Part shown: positions 42,278 to 51,966 of the stretch, piece after piece
How the letters are laid out: each line of letters starts with the position of its first letter
Numbering within the stretch: position 1 is the first letter of the stretch
Translations under genes and position numbers: made by a program
Origin: Veronia pacifica
GTDB lineage: Bacteria; Pseudomonadota; Gammaproteobacteria; Enterobacterales; Vibrionaceae
Reading direction: 5' to 3'
DNA length: 64,000 bases
Assembly (NCBI RefSeq): GCF_001707825.1
Contig: NZ_LYBM01000017.1
Span: forward strand, 1 to 64,000
Notes under the pieces: generated by a model
What the model was told of the DNA's origin: nothing
Seen by the model: only the letters and a program-made list of their open reading frames with translations
Databases searched by the model: none

Positions 42278-43196
42278 GGCAACACCCTCTCAAGAGTCAA
42301 TCACGAGCACGGTTAACGATATCGGTCTCGCTGGCTGGCGGGATTACCTTGAGATGACCAAACCGAAAGTGGTTGCCATGTTGTTATTAACAGCCTTGGT
42401 AGGGATGTGCATGGCGGTGCCAAGCTTGCCTCCGGCAACCGCGGTGATCATCGGTCTGTTAGGCATTGGGATGCAATCTTCAGCGGCAGCGGTCTTCAAT
42501 CATGTTTTAGATAAGCGCATAGACCGTAAGATGCAACGAACCTTTAAACGTCCTATGGCCAAGGGGAGGGTATCTAATGCAAATGCCCTGACTTTTGGCA
42601 CCGTGTTGATGGTTGTTGGTTTTGTCTTGTTGTACACGCTCAATGCGCTGGTTGCCTGGCTGACCTTCGCCAGCTTGATTGGTTATGCGTTGGTATACAC
42701 AGTGTGGCTGAAGCATGCGACGCCTCAGAACATTGTGATAGGCGGTCTTGCCGGCGCTATGCCCCCACTTCTGGGTTGGGTTGCAGTAACGGGTGAAGTA
42801 CATGCTCATGCTCTACTCCTGGTGATGTTGGTTTTCACCTGGACCCCGCCTCATTTCTGGGCGTTGGCGATTCACCGAAGAAATGATTATGCCAAAGCAG
42901 ATGTGCCTATGCTGCCTGTGACCCATGGAATCAATTTTACTAAAACCATGGTGCTTCTCTACACTATGCTGCAAGTTGTTGTTGGCTTGTTGCCTTGGTT
43001 ATCGGGAATGAGCGGTTATCTCTACCTCATTGGTAGTCTTGCCTTGAATCTTGGTTTTGTCGCTTATGCGTGGCGGCTAAAATTTTCTGATGAAAAAGGG
43101 CTGGCCTGGCAAACATTCAAATTTTCAATTTGGCATATTATGGGGCTGTTTGTTGTGCTTCTTGGCGATCATGCTTGGTATGCTATTGGCCTGTAA
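42270..43196 (+). CDS. ctaB: Protoheme IX farnesyltransferase (heme O synthase)
   Basis: Converts heme B to heme O by adding a farnesyl group. The 308 residues, nine helices, contain the UbiA-superfamily aspartate motif [15 protein letters not shown] and the second motif [17 protein letters not shown]. It is the last gene of the oxidase cluster and overlaps ctaA. The paralogue cyoE of bo3 oxidases has the same activity; the ctaB name follows from context. Confidence 0.94.
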   Translation: MDKATPSQESITSTVNDIGLAGWRDYLEMTKPKVVAMLLLTALVGMCMAVPSLPPATAVIIGLLGIGMQSSAAAVFNHVLDKRIDRKMQRTFKRPMAKGRVSNANALTFGTVLMVVGFVLLYTLNALVAWLTFASLIGYALVYTVWLKHATPQNIVIGGLAGAMPPLLGWVAVTGEVHAHALLLVMLVFTWTPPHFWALAIHRRNDYAKADVPMLPVTHGINFTKTMVLLYTMLQVVVGLLPWLSGMSGYLYLIGSLALNLGFVAYAWRLKFSDEKGLAWQTFKFSIWHIMGLFVVLLGDHAWYAIGL

Positions 43197-43209
43197 CGAA
43201 TTATAACTT

Positions 43210-43234
43210 ACCCAGATACTTTCAGTGTCTGGGT
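43210..43234 (+). terminator. Terminator-like hairpin after the oxidase cluster
   Basis: ACCCAGATAC and GTGTCTGGGT form a 10-bp stem with one G-T pair around a TTTCA loop, 14 bp after the ctaB stop. The T-run is poor, so efficiency is uncertain. Confidence 0.6.
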
Positions 43235-43340
43235 ACAAGTTTCCTTCTTTTGTGTTTTATGTGTGCTGATTATCGATATCGTCACTCTGTTGTGTGGTGA
43301 TACACTTCCCGCCCTGTTCTTATTCATGTTTTGAATTGCC

Positions 43341-44678
43341 ATGTCACTCTCCGCTCTAAAAGATACCCGGGTTCACCGGAATGTGTTTGCTCTTGCTTTT
43401 CCTATGGTGCTATCAAACATCACAGTGCCTCTGCTCGGTCTTGTTGATACGGCAGTTATAGGACACCTCGAGCACGCATGGTATTTAGGCGGGGTTGCGA
43501 TGGGCAGTACCATGATCAACGTGCTCTTTTTCCTGCTCGGCTTTCTTCGTATGTCCACGACCGGATTGACGGCCCAGTCATATGGTGCAGAGGACAAACT
43601 CGCTATAAAGCGTGTGTTGGGTCAGGGCATCAGTATGTCGCTATTGGCTGCTGCCTGTCTTTTGTTACTGCATCCATTGATTGAACATGTGGTTCTTGGT
43701 CTGAGCGAAGCCAGCAACGAAGTTAAACATTACGCCAGCGAGTACTTTTCAATCAGGATCTGGAGTGCCCCGGCTGCACTGACCAATATGGTGATAATGG
43801 GTTGGTTGCTTGGCACACAAAATGCCCGCCATCCTATGGTGCTGTCGATTGTTGTTAACCTGTTCAATATCGGACTCGATTTACTTTTCGTAGTTGGATT
43901 TGGCTGGAAGGTGCAGGGGGCGGCGGCAGCAAGTGTTGTTGCCGATTATGTCGGCATGATACTAGGACTCTGGTTTGTCGCTCGTCGTTCAGGGCAACTT
44001 CATCTACCCGCTATCGCGCGTAAGTTTTCAGCCCTGAGACCCGGTATTGGAAAATTCGTACGACTTAACCGGGATATCTTTTTACGCAGTCTCTGTTTAC
44101 AGCTGACGTTCAGCTTTATGACATTTCAGGGCGCAACCCTTGGGGATAAGACTATCGCTGCCAATGCGGTGTTAATGAGCTTTTTAATGCTGATTTCGTA
44201 TGCGATGGATGGCTTTGCCTACGCAATGGAGTCTATGGTGGGCAAAGCGATTGGCGCTAAAAACAGAGACCAGTTACGCGCCACTTTATCGGTGACGACA
44301 TTCTGGGGAGGTATCAGTGCTGTCCTGCTGACAATAGTATTTGGCGCTTTTGGCACCTCGATTGTTGGCATGATTTCGGATATCGAAGCAGTACGCCACG
44401 AAGCTGCCATTTTTCTGCCTTGGCTCGTTGTGATGCCTTTATTTTCTATGTGGTGTTTTCTGCTTGATGGTATTTTTATTGGTGCCACCCGAGGCCGTGA
44501 TATGCGGAACACCATGATAGTGGCAATGACTGGCTTCTTCTTTATCTGGTGGATGTTGAGTGGTGTCGGCAACCATGCTCTCTGGGCTGCGATGCTGGCA
44601 TTCATGACATTGCGTGGTGGTTTGCTTGCGACAGTCATGCTGTATCAATGGCGAAAAGGTGACTTTTTACCCTCCTGA
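43341..44678 (+). CDS. dinF: MATE-family efflux protein DinF
   Basis: A twelve-helix multidrug and toxic compound extrusion antiporter of 445 residues. The start FALAFPMVLSNITVPLLGLVDTAVIGHL and the AYAMESMVGKAIGA segment match DinF. In E. coli it is the second gene of the lexA operon; here it is separate, and I see no CTG-N10-CAG SOS box in its 144-bp upstream region, so LexA control may be lost. It may protect against oxidative stress or drugs, as the family does. Confidence 0.9.
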   Translation: MSLSALKDTRVHRNVFALAFPMVLSNITVPLLGLVDTAVIGHLEHAWYLGGVAMGSTMINVLFFLLGFLRMSTTGLTAQSYGAEDKLAIKRVLGQGISMSLLAAACLLLLHPLIEHVVLGLSEASNEVKHYASEYFSIRIWSAPAALTNMVIMGWLLGTQNARHPMVLSIVVNLFNIGLDLLFVVGFGWKVQGAAAASVVADYVGMILGLWFVARRSGQLHLPAIARKFSALRPGIGKFVRLNRDIFLRSLCLQLTFSFMTFQGATLGDKTIAANAVLMSFLMLISYAMDGFAYAMESMVGKAIGAKNRDQLRATLSVTTFWGGISAVLLTIVFGAFGTSIVGMISDIEAVRHEAAIFLPWLVVMPLFSMWCFLLDGIFIGATRGRDMRNTMIVAMTGFFFIWWMLSGVGNHALWAAMLAFMTLRGGLLATVMLYQWRKGDFLPS

Positions 44679-44813
44679 GGTAAACACCCTAGATTTAGCT
44701 GTGGAACCTTCACTTTTGTGCACATAATAATCTTTTGCATTGTGAACTTTTGACTTTGATCGCATGTCCAATGGGGTATTAGTCAGTTAGTACAGCAAGC
44801 AAAGGCATTCCTC

Positions 44814-45935
44814 ATGAATAAGCGTTGGTTCATTTCTTCCGTTTTGGTGATCGTTGTGGCAGCAGGCGGTTATACATTTTTAGGAATGAAACCTGCGCCT
44901 CCGCCACTCCCTACTATTAAGGTCAACACAGGTACGATTGAAAATCAGGCGCTGGCAGTGGGCAAAATTGTCCCGGTGCATGCGATAGAGATAAAGTCTC
45001 AGATTGATGGGATCGTCGGTGAAATATATGCCAAAGTAGGCGAGAAGATAAAAAAAGGCCAACCTTTAGTCAAAGTCAGACCTAACCCTACGCCACAGGA
45101 TCTGACCAGTGCCTCTTCTGAAGTACTTAGAAGTGAAGCTGAGCTTGAATCCGCACAGCAAAAGCTGAACAACTACAAAAGCCTAATCAAGCAAAAAATC
45201 ATTCCTGAAAACTATGGTGAATATGTCAGCGCCAAGGCTGCAGTGAAATCTGCTAAAGCGGTTGTTGAGCAGCGCCGTCAGACACTTGAGCTGATTAAAA
45301 GTGGTGAGGCATCCATTGGCAGTAACAAGCTGACATCAACAATCACCGCCCCTATTGATGGCACAGTTCTCAACCGTCAGGTGGATGTGGGTGACCCTAT
45401 CATTTCAACAAGTTCAAATCAGGCCGCGACTAAAATGATGTCGCTGGCCAACATGAGTAACATTGCATTCAAAGGCAGTGTCAGTGAACACGATGCGGCC
45501 AAGCTGACGGTGGGTATGCCAGTATCAGTGACTCTGGCCCCGTACCCGGATGTCGTTATTAAAGGGGTATTGGAAGAGGTTGCCATTCAATCTGAAAAGC
45601 TTAATGCCGTCGCTTCCGATGCCTTCGATAACGGGTTTCAGGTTGAGGTTGGCCAGTTGGTTATTCCTCCTGAGGTGACGGTCCGTTCAGGCTTCTCTGC
45701 CACTGCGCATATCACGCTGAAGAAAGTTGCTGATGTACTGACCCTACCAGAGCGGGTACTCAAATTTGATGGCGATACTGCCAACGTCATGGTGCCTGAC
45801 GACTCCGAAAAGGGTTTTCATCTCAAGACAGTAAAACTTGGGCTGTCTGATGGCATCAACGCGCAGGTGCTGGAGGGGGTTGGACAAGGTGATACTGTTA
45901 TTGACGCCAGCCAGGCGGGAGTTGACCATGAGTAA
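44814..45935 (+). CDS. Periplasmic adaptor (HlyD/MacA family) of a tripartite efflux pump
   Basis: The 373 residues have an N-terminal membrane anchor (about 5-24), a lipoyl/biotinyl half-motif (IEIKSQIDGIVGEIYAKVGEKIKKGQPLVKV), a coiled-coil hairpin at about 100-165, the second lipoyl half (ITAPIDGTVLNRQVDVGDPI) and beta-barrel and membrane-proximal domains. It bridges an inner-membrane ABC transporter to an outer-membrane channel. It heads a five-gene operon and its stop overlaps the next start by eight bases. Confidence 0.88.
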   Translation: MNKRWFISSVLVIVVAAGGYTFLGMKPAPPPLPTIKVNTGTIENQALAVGKIVPVHAIEIKSQIDGIVGEIYAKVGEKIKKGQPLVKVRPNPTPQDLTSASSEVLRSEAELESAQQKLNNYKSLIKQKIIPENYGEYVSAKAAVKSAKAVVEQRRQTLELIKSGEASIGSNKLTSTITAPIDGTVLNRQVDVGDPIISTSSNQAATKMMSLANMSNIAFKGSVSEHDAAKLTVGMPVSVTLAPYPDVVIKGVLEEVAIQSEKLNAVASDAFDNGFQVEVGQLVIPPEVTVRSGFSATAHITLKKVADVLTLPERVLKFDGDTANVMVPDDSEKGFHLKTVKLGLSDGINAQVLEGVGQGDTVIDASQAGVDHE

Positions 45936-47190
45936 CACGAATCTCGCTACTGTGTGTGGCTTTTTCCTTCTCAGCCTGTCTTTTAATGCTGACGCATACT
46001 CGATTGAGCAGGCATGGAAAGAGGCAAAGAAAAATGATCCAGAATTAGCCAGTGCGGGAATTGTGGCGCAGAAAGGAGAACTATCGGTAAAGGCCAGTAA
46101 ACAACAGTTGATGCCTTCAGCAGATCTAAACGTGAGAGGGGACTGGAGCGAGAATCAAAATTCTCAGTATGCCAACGTATCGCTTAGTCAGTCTCTCTGG
46201 GACAGCCAGTTGTATACCGGGGTCGAGCAGGCTAAAGCAGACAGCGAGCGGGCAAAGATTAACAGAGACAATGCATTATCTTTACTCGGTAAACGACTAC
46301 TGAATGCTTATTTCGAACTCGCACTCGCGCAATCAGAACACAGATTGGCAACGGTGGAATTTGAAGATGCTCAGTCTCTCGAACAAATAGTCAGCCGCGC
46401 TTATCAGGCTGGAAGAAATAAATCCGTCGATGTGGACGATGCAAGGCTCAATACGTTGAATGATAGTTCGAGGGTGCTTGATGCCAGCAGTAATCTTGAG
46501 CAAAAAAAAATTGTACTTGCGGCATTAACGCAGGTGATGCCAAAAGACATTGATGAACTCAATCCCAAAGCGGTCGATGTTCCCGCTGCCCTTGGTCACA
46601 ACCTAGATGATTGGCTGGGTATGGCTACTGAGAGCGGATACGCACTCAAGCTCGCCAGACAACAGGTCGCAGCAAAAGCACTCGACAGACAGCGAGCGAA
46701 GGAAGGTTACCAACCTAAAGTAACCGCCAGTATAGGTTATGCTATTTCTGATGTTAACAGGGACGGTGAAGCAACGGCATCACTGAGCCTCAATCTCCCC
46801 TTTGATCTTAACGGGCAAATCAAAAGTGGTGTTGAAGCAGCCTCGTTAGATGAGTTGGATGCTAAACAGCAGGTAAGAAAAGAGGAACAAAGATTAACCT
46901 CGTCGATTAGACAGCAATTTTCCCAGCTGAAAAACAGTGAAGAAAAACTGGCAATTGAAGAGCTGCGGGTCAATCAGCAAATGACTCTGCTGGAGAGTAA
47001 AAAGCGCCTCTATGACTCAGGCCTGTTGACCCTTTCTGACCTGATTGAGGAGCAAGATAAACTTTTCTCCACTAGAACGGATCTTGAAAAACAAAGGTAC
47101 AGTGTCTGGCAAAACCGGGTTGAATTACTCTACACATCGGGCGGACTGAATGAAGACGCCGTTGCCCTGATAGCAAAGGCGTTTGACTGA
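45928..47190 (+). CDS. TolC-family outer-membrane efflux channel
   Basis: A 420-residue exported protein with a signal peptide (about 1-23, NADA) and two repeated long helical halves with the pattern seen in outer-membrane factors (e.g. LARQQVAAKALDRQRAKEGYQPKVTASIGYA and the C-terminal EEQDKLFSTRTDLEKQRYSVWQNRVELLY). It should form the trimeric channel for the co-encoded ABC pump. ATG 45928 overlaps the adaptor gene end and is preceded by GGGAG. Confidence 0.87.
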   Translation: MSNTNLATVCGFFLLSLSFNADAYSIEQAWKEAKKNDPELASAGIVAQKGELSVKASKQQLMPSADLNVRGDWSENQNSQYANVSLSQSLWDSQLYTGVEQAKADSERAKINRDNALSLLGKRLLNAYFELALAQSEHRLATVEFEDAQSLEQIVSRAYQAGRNKSVDVDDARLNTLNDSSRVLDASSNLEQKKIVLAALTQVMPKDIDELNPKAVDVPAALGHNLDDWLGMATESGYALKLARQQVAAKALDRQRAKEGYQPKVTASIGYAISDVNRDGEATASLSLNLPFDLNGQIKSGVEAASLDELDAKQQVRKEEQRLTSSIRQQFSQLKNSEEKLAIEELRVNQQMTLLESKKRLYDSGLLTLSDLIEEQDKLFSTRTDLEKQRYSVWQNRVELLYTSGGLNEDAVALIAKAFD

Positions 47191-48401
47191 TGATCGCCAT
47201 TTTGCAGCAAACCTGGCAGACGGTAACCGCACATAAGGTGAAAAGCGCGTTGGCAGTAATTGCCATCGCGTGGGGGATGCTGTCTGTGATCATATTGATG
47301 GCGATTGGAGAGGGCTTCTACCGTCAATCAAGTGCCTCGTTAGCCGCTTTATCTAATGACATCCAGATAACTATACCCTCTCAGACGAGTAAATCATGGC
47401 AGGGCATACCGCAAGGTCGGAAGTTAACAATACCTAATGGCCTTCTGCCGAAGTTAAAGGAATCAGGCTTCACGTCAGCTGTTTCGGCTGTGTATGGAAA
47501 GGGTGCTCAAGTGACAAACAGTGCCGGCGTGACGTTCGCATCTGAGGTTGCCGGTATTGATGCTGATTATGCAGACCTGATTTTGTTAACGCTGCAAAAA
47601 GGTTCAAGAGGCATTTCCCCCTCGGACATGAAAAATCACAATCCGGTCGCTGTGGTGGGGAAAAATGCTGCGAAAGCAGGAGGGATATCGCTCGGTGATA
47701 CTATCAGGGTGAACGGTTATCCGTTGACTGTGGTGGGTCTGATGTCAGAAGGTTCAAAGGGATTATCTTTCGGTGATGAGCAGCGAGTCATGATACCTCA
47801 GACCCTATTCAAAGATTTTTGGATATCTAAGCCTGACTGGCTGCTTGTTAAACCAGCGGAAGGAGTGAATGGTTCGCAGTTACGTAACATGCTTCAGCAA
47901 TTTTTTGCCCGCGAGTTGCACTTTGACCCGAGCGATCGCAGCGCACTCACGCTGCCGGACTTAAGTGGTGCAGCAACAATGATCAATTCTATTCTTCGTG
48001 GGATTGAGATTTTTCTGGCAACCAGCGGTGTGATGACACTGGCGGTGGGTGCGCTCGGGGTTGCCAATATCATGTTCCTTTCGGTGACAGAGAGAACGCG
48101 CGAAATCGGTGTCAGACTCGCCGTTGGTGCCAGACAGCATACTATCATGACGCAATTTATTATTGAGGGAACGGCGCTTGTTATCCTAGGGATGTTTGCA
48201 GGCTTATCCGTTGCAGCCGTTGTGGTTCGCATCATGACGCTCAGTTCATTGCCAGAGTGGATGGGGCAACCAGTTATCACTGTTAACGCCATACTGATCG
48301 CGCTAATAGCAACTTCGGTACTTGCGTTGTTGGCCTCCTATTTTCCGGCAAGGCGCGCAGCACGTCTTACGCCAGTGATCGCGCTGACTACCCGGGGGTA
48401 A
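47190..48401 (+). CDS. MacB/FtsX-type ABC transporter permease (first)
   Basis: The 403 residues have one N-terminal helix (about 17-40), a large periplasmic MacB-like core domain, and three C-terminal helices with the FtsX segment (ANIMFLSVTERTREIGVRLAVGARQHTIMTQFIIEGT). The nucleotide-binding domain is encoded separately. The ATG overlaps the previous stop by one base. With its paralogue it would form a heterodimeric permease. Confidence 0.88.
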   Translation: MIAILQQTWQTVTAHKVKSALAVIAIAWGMLSVIILMAIGEGFYRQSSASLAALSNDIQITIPSQTSKSWQGIPQGRKLTIPNGLLPKLKESGFTSAVSAVYGKGAQVTNSAGVTFASEVAGIDADYADLILLTLQKGSRGISPSDMKNHNPVAVVGKNAAKAGGISLGDTIRVNGYPLTVVGLMSEGSKGLSFGDEQRVMIPQTLFKDFWISKPDWLLVKPAEGVNGSQLRNMLQQFFARELHFDPSDRSALTLPDLSGAATMINSILRGIEIFLATSGVMTLAVGALGVANIMFLSVTERTREIGVRLAVGARQHTIMTQFIIEGTALVILGMFAGLSVAAVVVRIMTLSSLPEWMGQPVITVNAILIALIATSVLALLASYFPARRAARLTPVIALTTRG

Positions 48402-48403
48402 TT

Positions 48404-49684
48404 ATGTTGCCAATCAGACAAATTTTTCAGGAAATGGTCGCTGAAAAGCTTCGGCTCAGTCTTACGGTTCTGGCTGTTGCCTGGGCGACAATGTGCATTG
48501 CCGTCATGTTATCGGTCGGCGAGGGGCTTCGTCATGGCGTGATCAAAATGACTCAAAGTGGCAGCGGCAATTTAATTTTAGTAAACGGTGGTGTGGCATC
48601 GAAAACGTTCGGGGCTTTCCATGCTGGCAAAGCGCTACGCTTAAAAGCTGATGATCTTCCTCTAATGACGGCGTTACCGGGGGTGGACATGGCAATACCC
48701 TCGGCGAGCTGGCCCGAAAGGCCCACAGTAGGAGACAATGTTTCCTGGAAGAAGCCATTGGCAGTGACTCAGTCTTATCTTGATATGACACATTTGCAAT
48801 TAATGCCCGGTGGTCGCTGGTTTAACCCTTACGACAGGAAAGATGCCAGAAAGGTCATTGTGTTGGGTTATTCCACTGCGGCCGAGTTGTTTGATGCGCA
48901 AAGCGACAGCGATGATATTTTTGGCGAGGCGACACTTCGTTCTAACCCAGTCGGTAAAACGGTGAAATTGGGTGAAGAGGTGTTTACTGTCATCGGGGTG
49001 ATGAAAAAGACCAGTGCCGACATTGAAAGTGGCGCAGTGAACTATGCCAGCTTCGTACCCTACGGGACTTGGCAGCGTTATTATCCCAATGTCAGTATTG
49101 ATACCATTAATGTCCTGCCTCAAAAGGGCATTTCACGAACTCAGCTTACCGCCACTATTCGGACAACCTTGGCCAGAAAACATGGTGCCAGCATTGACGA
49201 TCTCTCAGCAATCGACGTGACAGACAGGCTTAGTGAGCAAAAAGAGATGCAGTCCTTTCTGGTCGGGCTTCAGTCATTTCTCGGTATTATTGGTTTCGTC
49301 ACCCTCGCCGTGGCTGGTGTTGGCATTGCCAACGTCATGTATGCGACGGTCAAGCGCTCTACCCGGGATATTGGGGTAAGGATGGCCGTTGGCGCAACAC
49401 CGGGTGCAATCAGAGCGCATTACTTGGTTCAGTCATTGATGACCATGTCGCTGGGAGGTGGCGTAGGAATCTTGGTGTCCTATGCGCTGGTGACTGGTAT
49501 TTCCGCCATCGATCTGAGTGGCAACCCGATGTTCGACGCGCTGGGTCAACCTGTGCCCGAATTGTCTTTTTTAGTGGTATTTATCGTTATCATCACTCTG
49601 GCCCTAATTGGTGTTGCCGCCGCATGGTTCCCCGCAAACCGGGCTGCCAGTGTGACTCCACTCGAGGCATTGCAAAGTGAGTGA
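48404..49684 (+). CDS. MacB/FtsX-type ABC transporter permease (second)
   Basis: A 426-residue paralogue of the preceding permease with the same layout: first helix near 17-40, periplasmic core, and three C-terminal helices with VMYATVKRSTRDIGVRMAVGATPGAIRAHYLVQSL. It begins two bases after the first permease gene. The pairing of two distinct permeases suggests a heterodimeric pump, unlike homodimeric MacB. The substrate is unknown. Confidence 0.88.
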   Translation: MLPIRQIFQEMVAEKLRLSLTVLAVAWATMCIAVMLSVGEGLRHGVIKMTQSGSGNLILVNGGVASKTFGAFHAGKALRLKADDLPLMTALPGVDMAIPSASWPERPTVGDNVSWKKPLAVTQSYLDMTHLQLMPGGRWFNPYDRKDARKVIVLGYSTAAELFDAQSDSDDIFGEATLRSNPVGKTVKLGEEVFTVIGVMKKTSADIESGAVNYASFVPYGTWQRYYPNVSIDTINVLPQKGISRTQLTATIRTTLARKHGASIDDLSAIDVTDRLSEQKEMQSFLVGLQSFLGIIGFVTLAVAGVGIANVMYATVKRSTRDIGVRMAVGATPGAIRAHYLVQSLMTMSLGGGVGILVSYALVTGISAIDLSGNPMFDALGQPVPELSFLVVFIVIITLALIGVAAAWFPANRAASVTPLEALQSE

Positions 49685-49715
49685 GTCTTCCAAAACAATC
49701 AAACAAGAGGCCAAT

Positions 49716-50414
49716 ATGTCGCTGGATAATCCCTTAGTGAAGTTAACTGATATCCAGAAATTCTATGCGGGCGGAGAAACAGAAGTACGTGCGCTTGATG
49801 GGGTGGACTTAACGATCAACAAAGGTGAGTATCTTGCGATCCTCGGCCCCTCAGGCTCGGGGAAGTCGACCCTGATGAATGTACTGGGTTGCCTCGATAA
49901 ACCCACGGGTGGAGATTATTGGTTGGATGGTGAAGACGTGGCGAGCTTGTCGCCGGATCAGTTGGCCGGATTACGAAGCAGGAAAATAGGTTTCGTTTTT
50001 CAAAGTTTCAACCTGCTGGAATACGCATCTGCACTGGACAATGTTGCTCTTCCTTTGGTTTACAGTGGTGTCAGTGCCCGCGAGCGTCGGACAAGGGCGG
50101 CGGAGATGCTGACAAAAGTTGGGCTTGGTGAGCGGATTCATCACAAGCCAAACCAACTGTCTGGCGGCCAGAAGCAACGTGTTGCCATTGCTCGTGCGTT
50201 GGTCAACAGGCCGCAGATCATTTTTGCTGATGAGCCGACGGGCGCATTGGATTCCAAATCTGGCGCAGAAATTGAAGCCTTGTTTAACGATCTGCATCAG
50301 GAAGGCAAGACTCTGATCATGGTGACCCATGATAACGCGCTGGCCGAACGGACTCGGCGGGTGATAACCATTAAAGACGGAAAAATTATCGCTGACCGCA
50401 GACCACAGTCGTAA
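49716..50414 (+). CDS. ABC transporter ATP-binding protein (MacB/LolD family)
   Basis: A 232-residue nucleotide-binding subunit with Walker [10 protein letters not shown], the signature LSGGQKQR, Walker [13 protein letters not shown] and the H-loop VTHDN. The [18 protein letters not shown] and FVFQSFNLL stretches place it in the MacB/LolD subfamily that powers FtsX-type permeases. AGAGG lies five bases before ATG 49716; a GTG at 49677 inside the permease gene is less likely. It ends the efflux operon at a strong terminator. Confidence 0.9.
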   Translation: MSLDNPLVKLTDIQKFYAGGETEVRALDGVDLTINKGEYLAILGPSGSGKSTLMNVLGCLDKPTGGDYWLDGEDVASLSPDQLAGLRSRKIGFVFQSFNLLEYASALDNVALPLVYSGVSARERRTRAAEMLTKVGLGERIHHKPNQLSGGQKQRVAIARALVNRPQIIFADEPTGALDSKSGAEIEALFNDLHQEGKTLIMVTHDNALAERTRRVITIKDGKIIADRRPQS

Positions 50415-50431
50415 TGGCGGTGTTCAGGCAC

Positions 50432-50460
50432 AAAAAAGCCCCTAAAGGGGCTTTTTATTT
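50432..50460 (+). terminator. Rho-independent terminator of the efflux operon
   Basis: AGCCCC and GGGGCT form the stem around TAAA (50437-50452), with A- and T-runs on both sides, so it could also serve the convergent nfuA gene. Confidence 0.92.
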
Positions 50461-50532
50461 TCTTTGTCAAAGACATTGCCCTGACAATATTGGACGCTAT
50501 GCGATTTTTGAGCGCAATTCAGCGCGATGGGA

Positions 50533-51117
50533 TCAGTAGTAAGAGTGATCGCCGTGTGCGTGTTCTGTCACGTCACGTACTGCCGTCAGCTCATCACTGA
50601 ATTCTGCCAGCAGCTGTTTTTCGATGCCGTCCTTCAGCGTCACATCAACCATAGAACAACCGTTACAGCCACCACCAAACTGGATAACCGCTGCACCCTC
50701 ATCCGTGATCTCGACCAGGCTGATATGACCGCCATGACCTGCCAACTGAGGGTTGATTTGCGTTTGAATCATATATTCAACGCGCTCCATCAGCGGAGCA
50801 TCACCTGAGACCTTGCGCATTTTAGCGTTGGGTGCCTTCAGGGTCAGCTGAGAGCCCATTTTGTCAGTGACAAAGTCAATCTCAGCGTCTTCCAGAAACG
50901 GCAGGCTCAGCTCATCAACGTAGGCAAGAAAGCCAGTGAACTCGAGTTTGGTATCGCTGGCCTCAATAGCGTCTTGAGGGCAGTATGACACGCCACATTC
51001 CGCGTTTTGTGTACCCGGGTTAACAACGAATACACGGATGTTGGTGCCGTCCGGTTGCTGCTCAAGCAACTTTACGAAATGGCTCTGCGCATTCTCTGAT
51101 ATAGTAATATTCGACAC
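50533..51117 (-). CDS. nfuA: Fe/S biogenesis protein NfuA
   Basis: Scaffold/carrier that delivers [4Fe-4S] clusters to apoproteins. The 194 residues have an N-terminal degenerate A-type domain ([22 protein letters not shown]) and a C-terminal Nfu domain with the CxxC cluster site [12 protein letters not shown]; the sequence ends HGDHSYY like E. coli NfuA. The start is a GTG at 51117 ([11 protein letters not shown]), since no in-frame ATG fits. comF and bioH lie beside it as in E. coli. Confidence 0.94.
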   Translation of the reverse strand: MSNITISENAQSHFVKLLEQQPDGTNIRVFVVNPGTQNAECGVSYCPQDAIEASDTKLEFTGFLAYVDELSLPFLEDAEIDFVTDKMGSQLTLKAPNAKMRKVSGDAPLMERVEYMIQTQINPQLAGHGGHISLVEITDEGAAVIQFGGGCNGCSMVDVTLKDGIEKQLLAEFSDELTAVRDVTEHAHGDHSYY

Positions 51118-51223
51118 TGCAATTTACCTGATTTTTTTGCCTATCCTTCGACCAGTTTACTCCTGTTTTCGTCTGGTATCACCCCATAAGCTGAAAGGTT
51201 TTAACCTTGTCGCTGAACTCGGT

Positions 51224-51913
51224 TTATAAATCCCGGTTTTTTGCGGTTCTGCACAAGCAATAGACATCAACGCGCTTAACCCCATATTGCTTCAACAGCC
51301 TGCTTAGCGTATTCACCGTACTGCCTGTTGTCACCACATCATCCACTAATGCTACGTGCGAGGGTAACGCAATATTAGTATTAACGGCGAACGCTGACGA
51401 TAGATTTGACAGGCGCTGAGACCGCTTCAATCCACGTTGAGCAGGTGTCGCTCTTACTCTTTTAAGCACATCGTGTCGCCAGTTTGTATCCAGTTTTATC
51501 GCCAGATAATGCGTTAACACTGCACTTTGGTTATATCCTCTGCGACACCTACGCAGCCAGTGCATTGGAACCGGGAGTAACAGTGGGGCAGGTGAGGCGA
51601 CCTTGTCAGCAAGTAGGGTAGATAAGGGATTGGCAAGCCAAAATTGCCCGCGATACTTGAACTTATGAAGCAGATCATCAATGGGAAAATCATAATCGGC
51701 CGCGCAATACAACTGGTCCCAGTCCGGGGGGCGGTTAAGACATTCTCCACATTGGCTCAAATCAGTGACCAGTTTTAATCCACACTGTTTGCATCTTGCG
51801 CTGTCCGGAAAGCTGTTACGGCAAACTTCACACCATGGTCCCAAAACGTCATTCAGCCGCTGGTGGCAGAGCTGACAACGTGATGGCAAGTTGCGTAGGA
51901 TAGCAGTGATCAT
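51224..51913 (-). CDS. comF: ComF family phosphoribosyltransferase-like protein
   Basis: Cytosolic protein required for DNA uptake in naturally competent bacteria (ComF/GntX). The 229 residues have an N-terminal zinc-finger set (CQLCHQRL, CEVCRNSF, CKQCGLKL, CGEC) and a C-terminal phosphoribosyltransferase fold with the PRPP loop VALVDDVVTTGST. It lies between nfuA and divergent bioH, the E. coli gntX order. Confidence 0.9.
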   Translation of the reverse strand: MITAILRNLPSRCQLCHQRLNDVLGPWCEVCRNSFPDSARCKQCGLKLVTDLSQCGECLNRPPDWDQLYCAADYDFPIDDLLHKFKYRGQFWLANPLSTLLADKVASPAPLLLPVPMHWLRRCRRGYNQSAVLTHYLAIKLDTNWRHDVLKRVRATPAQRGLKRSQRLSNLSSAFAVNTNIALPSHVALVDDVVTTGSTVNTLSRLLKQYGVKRVDVYCLCRTAKNRDL

Positions 51914-51966
51914 AAGTCTGATAAGTATTCAGGCATGAGTTGATAATTAATAAACAGGAAGTGGCA

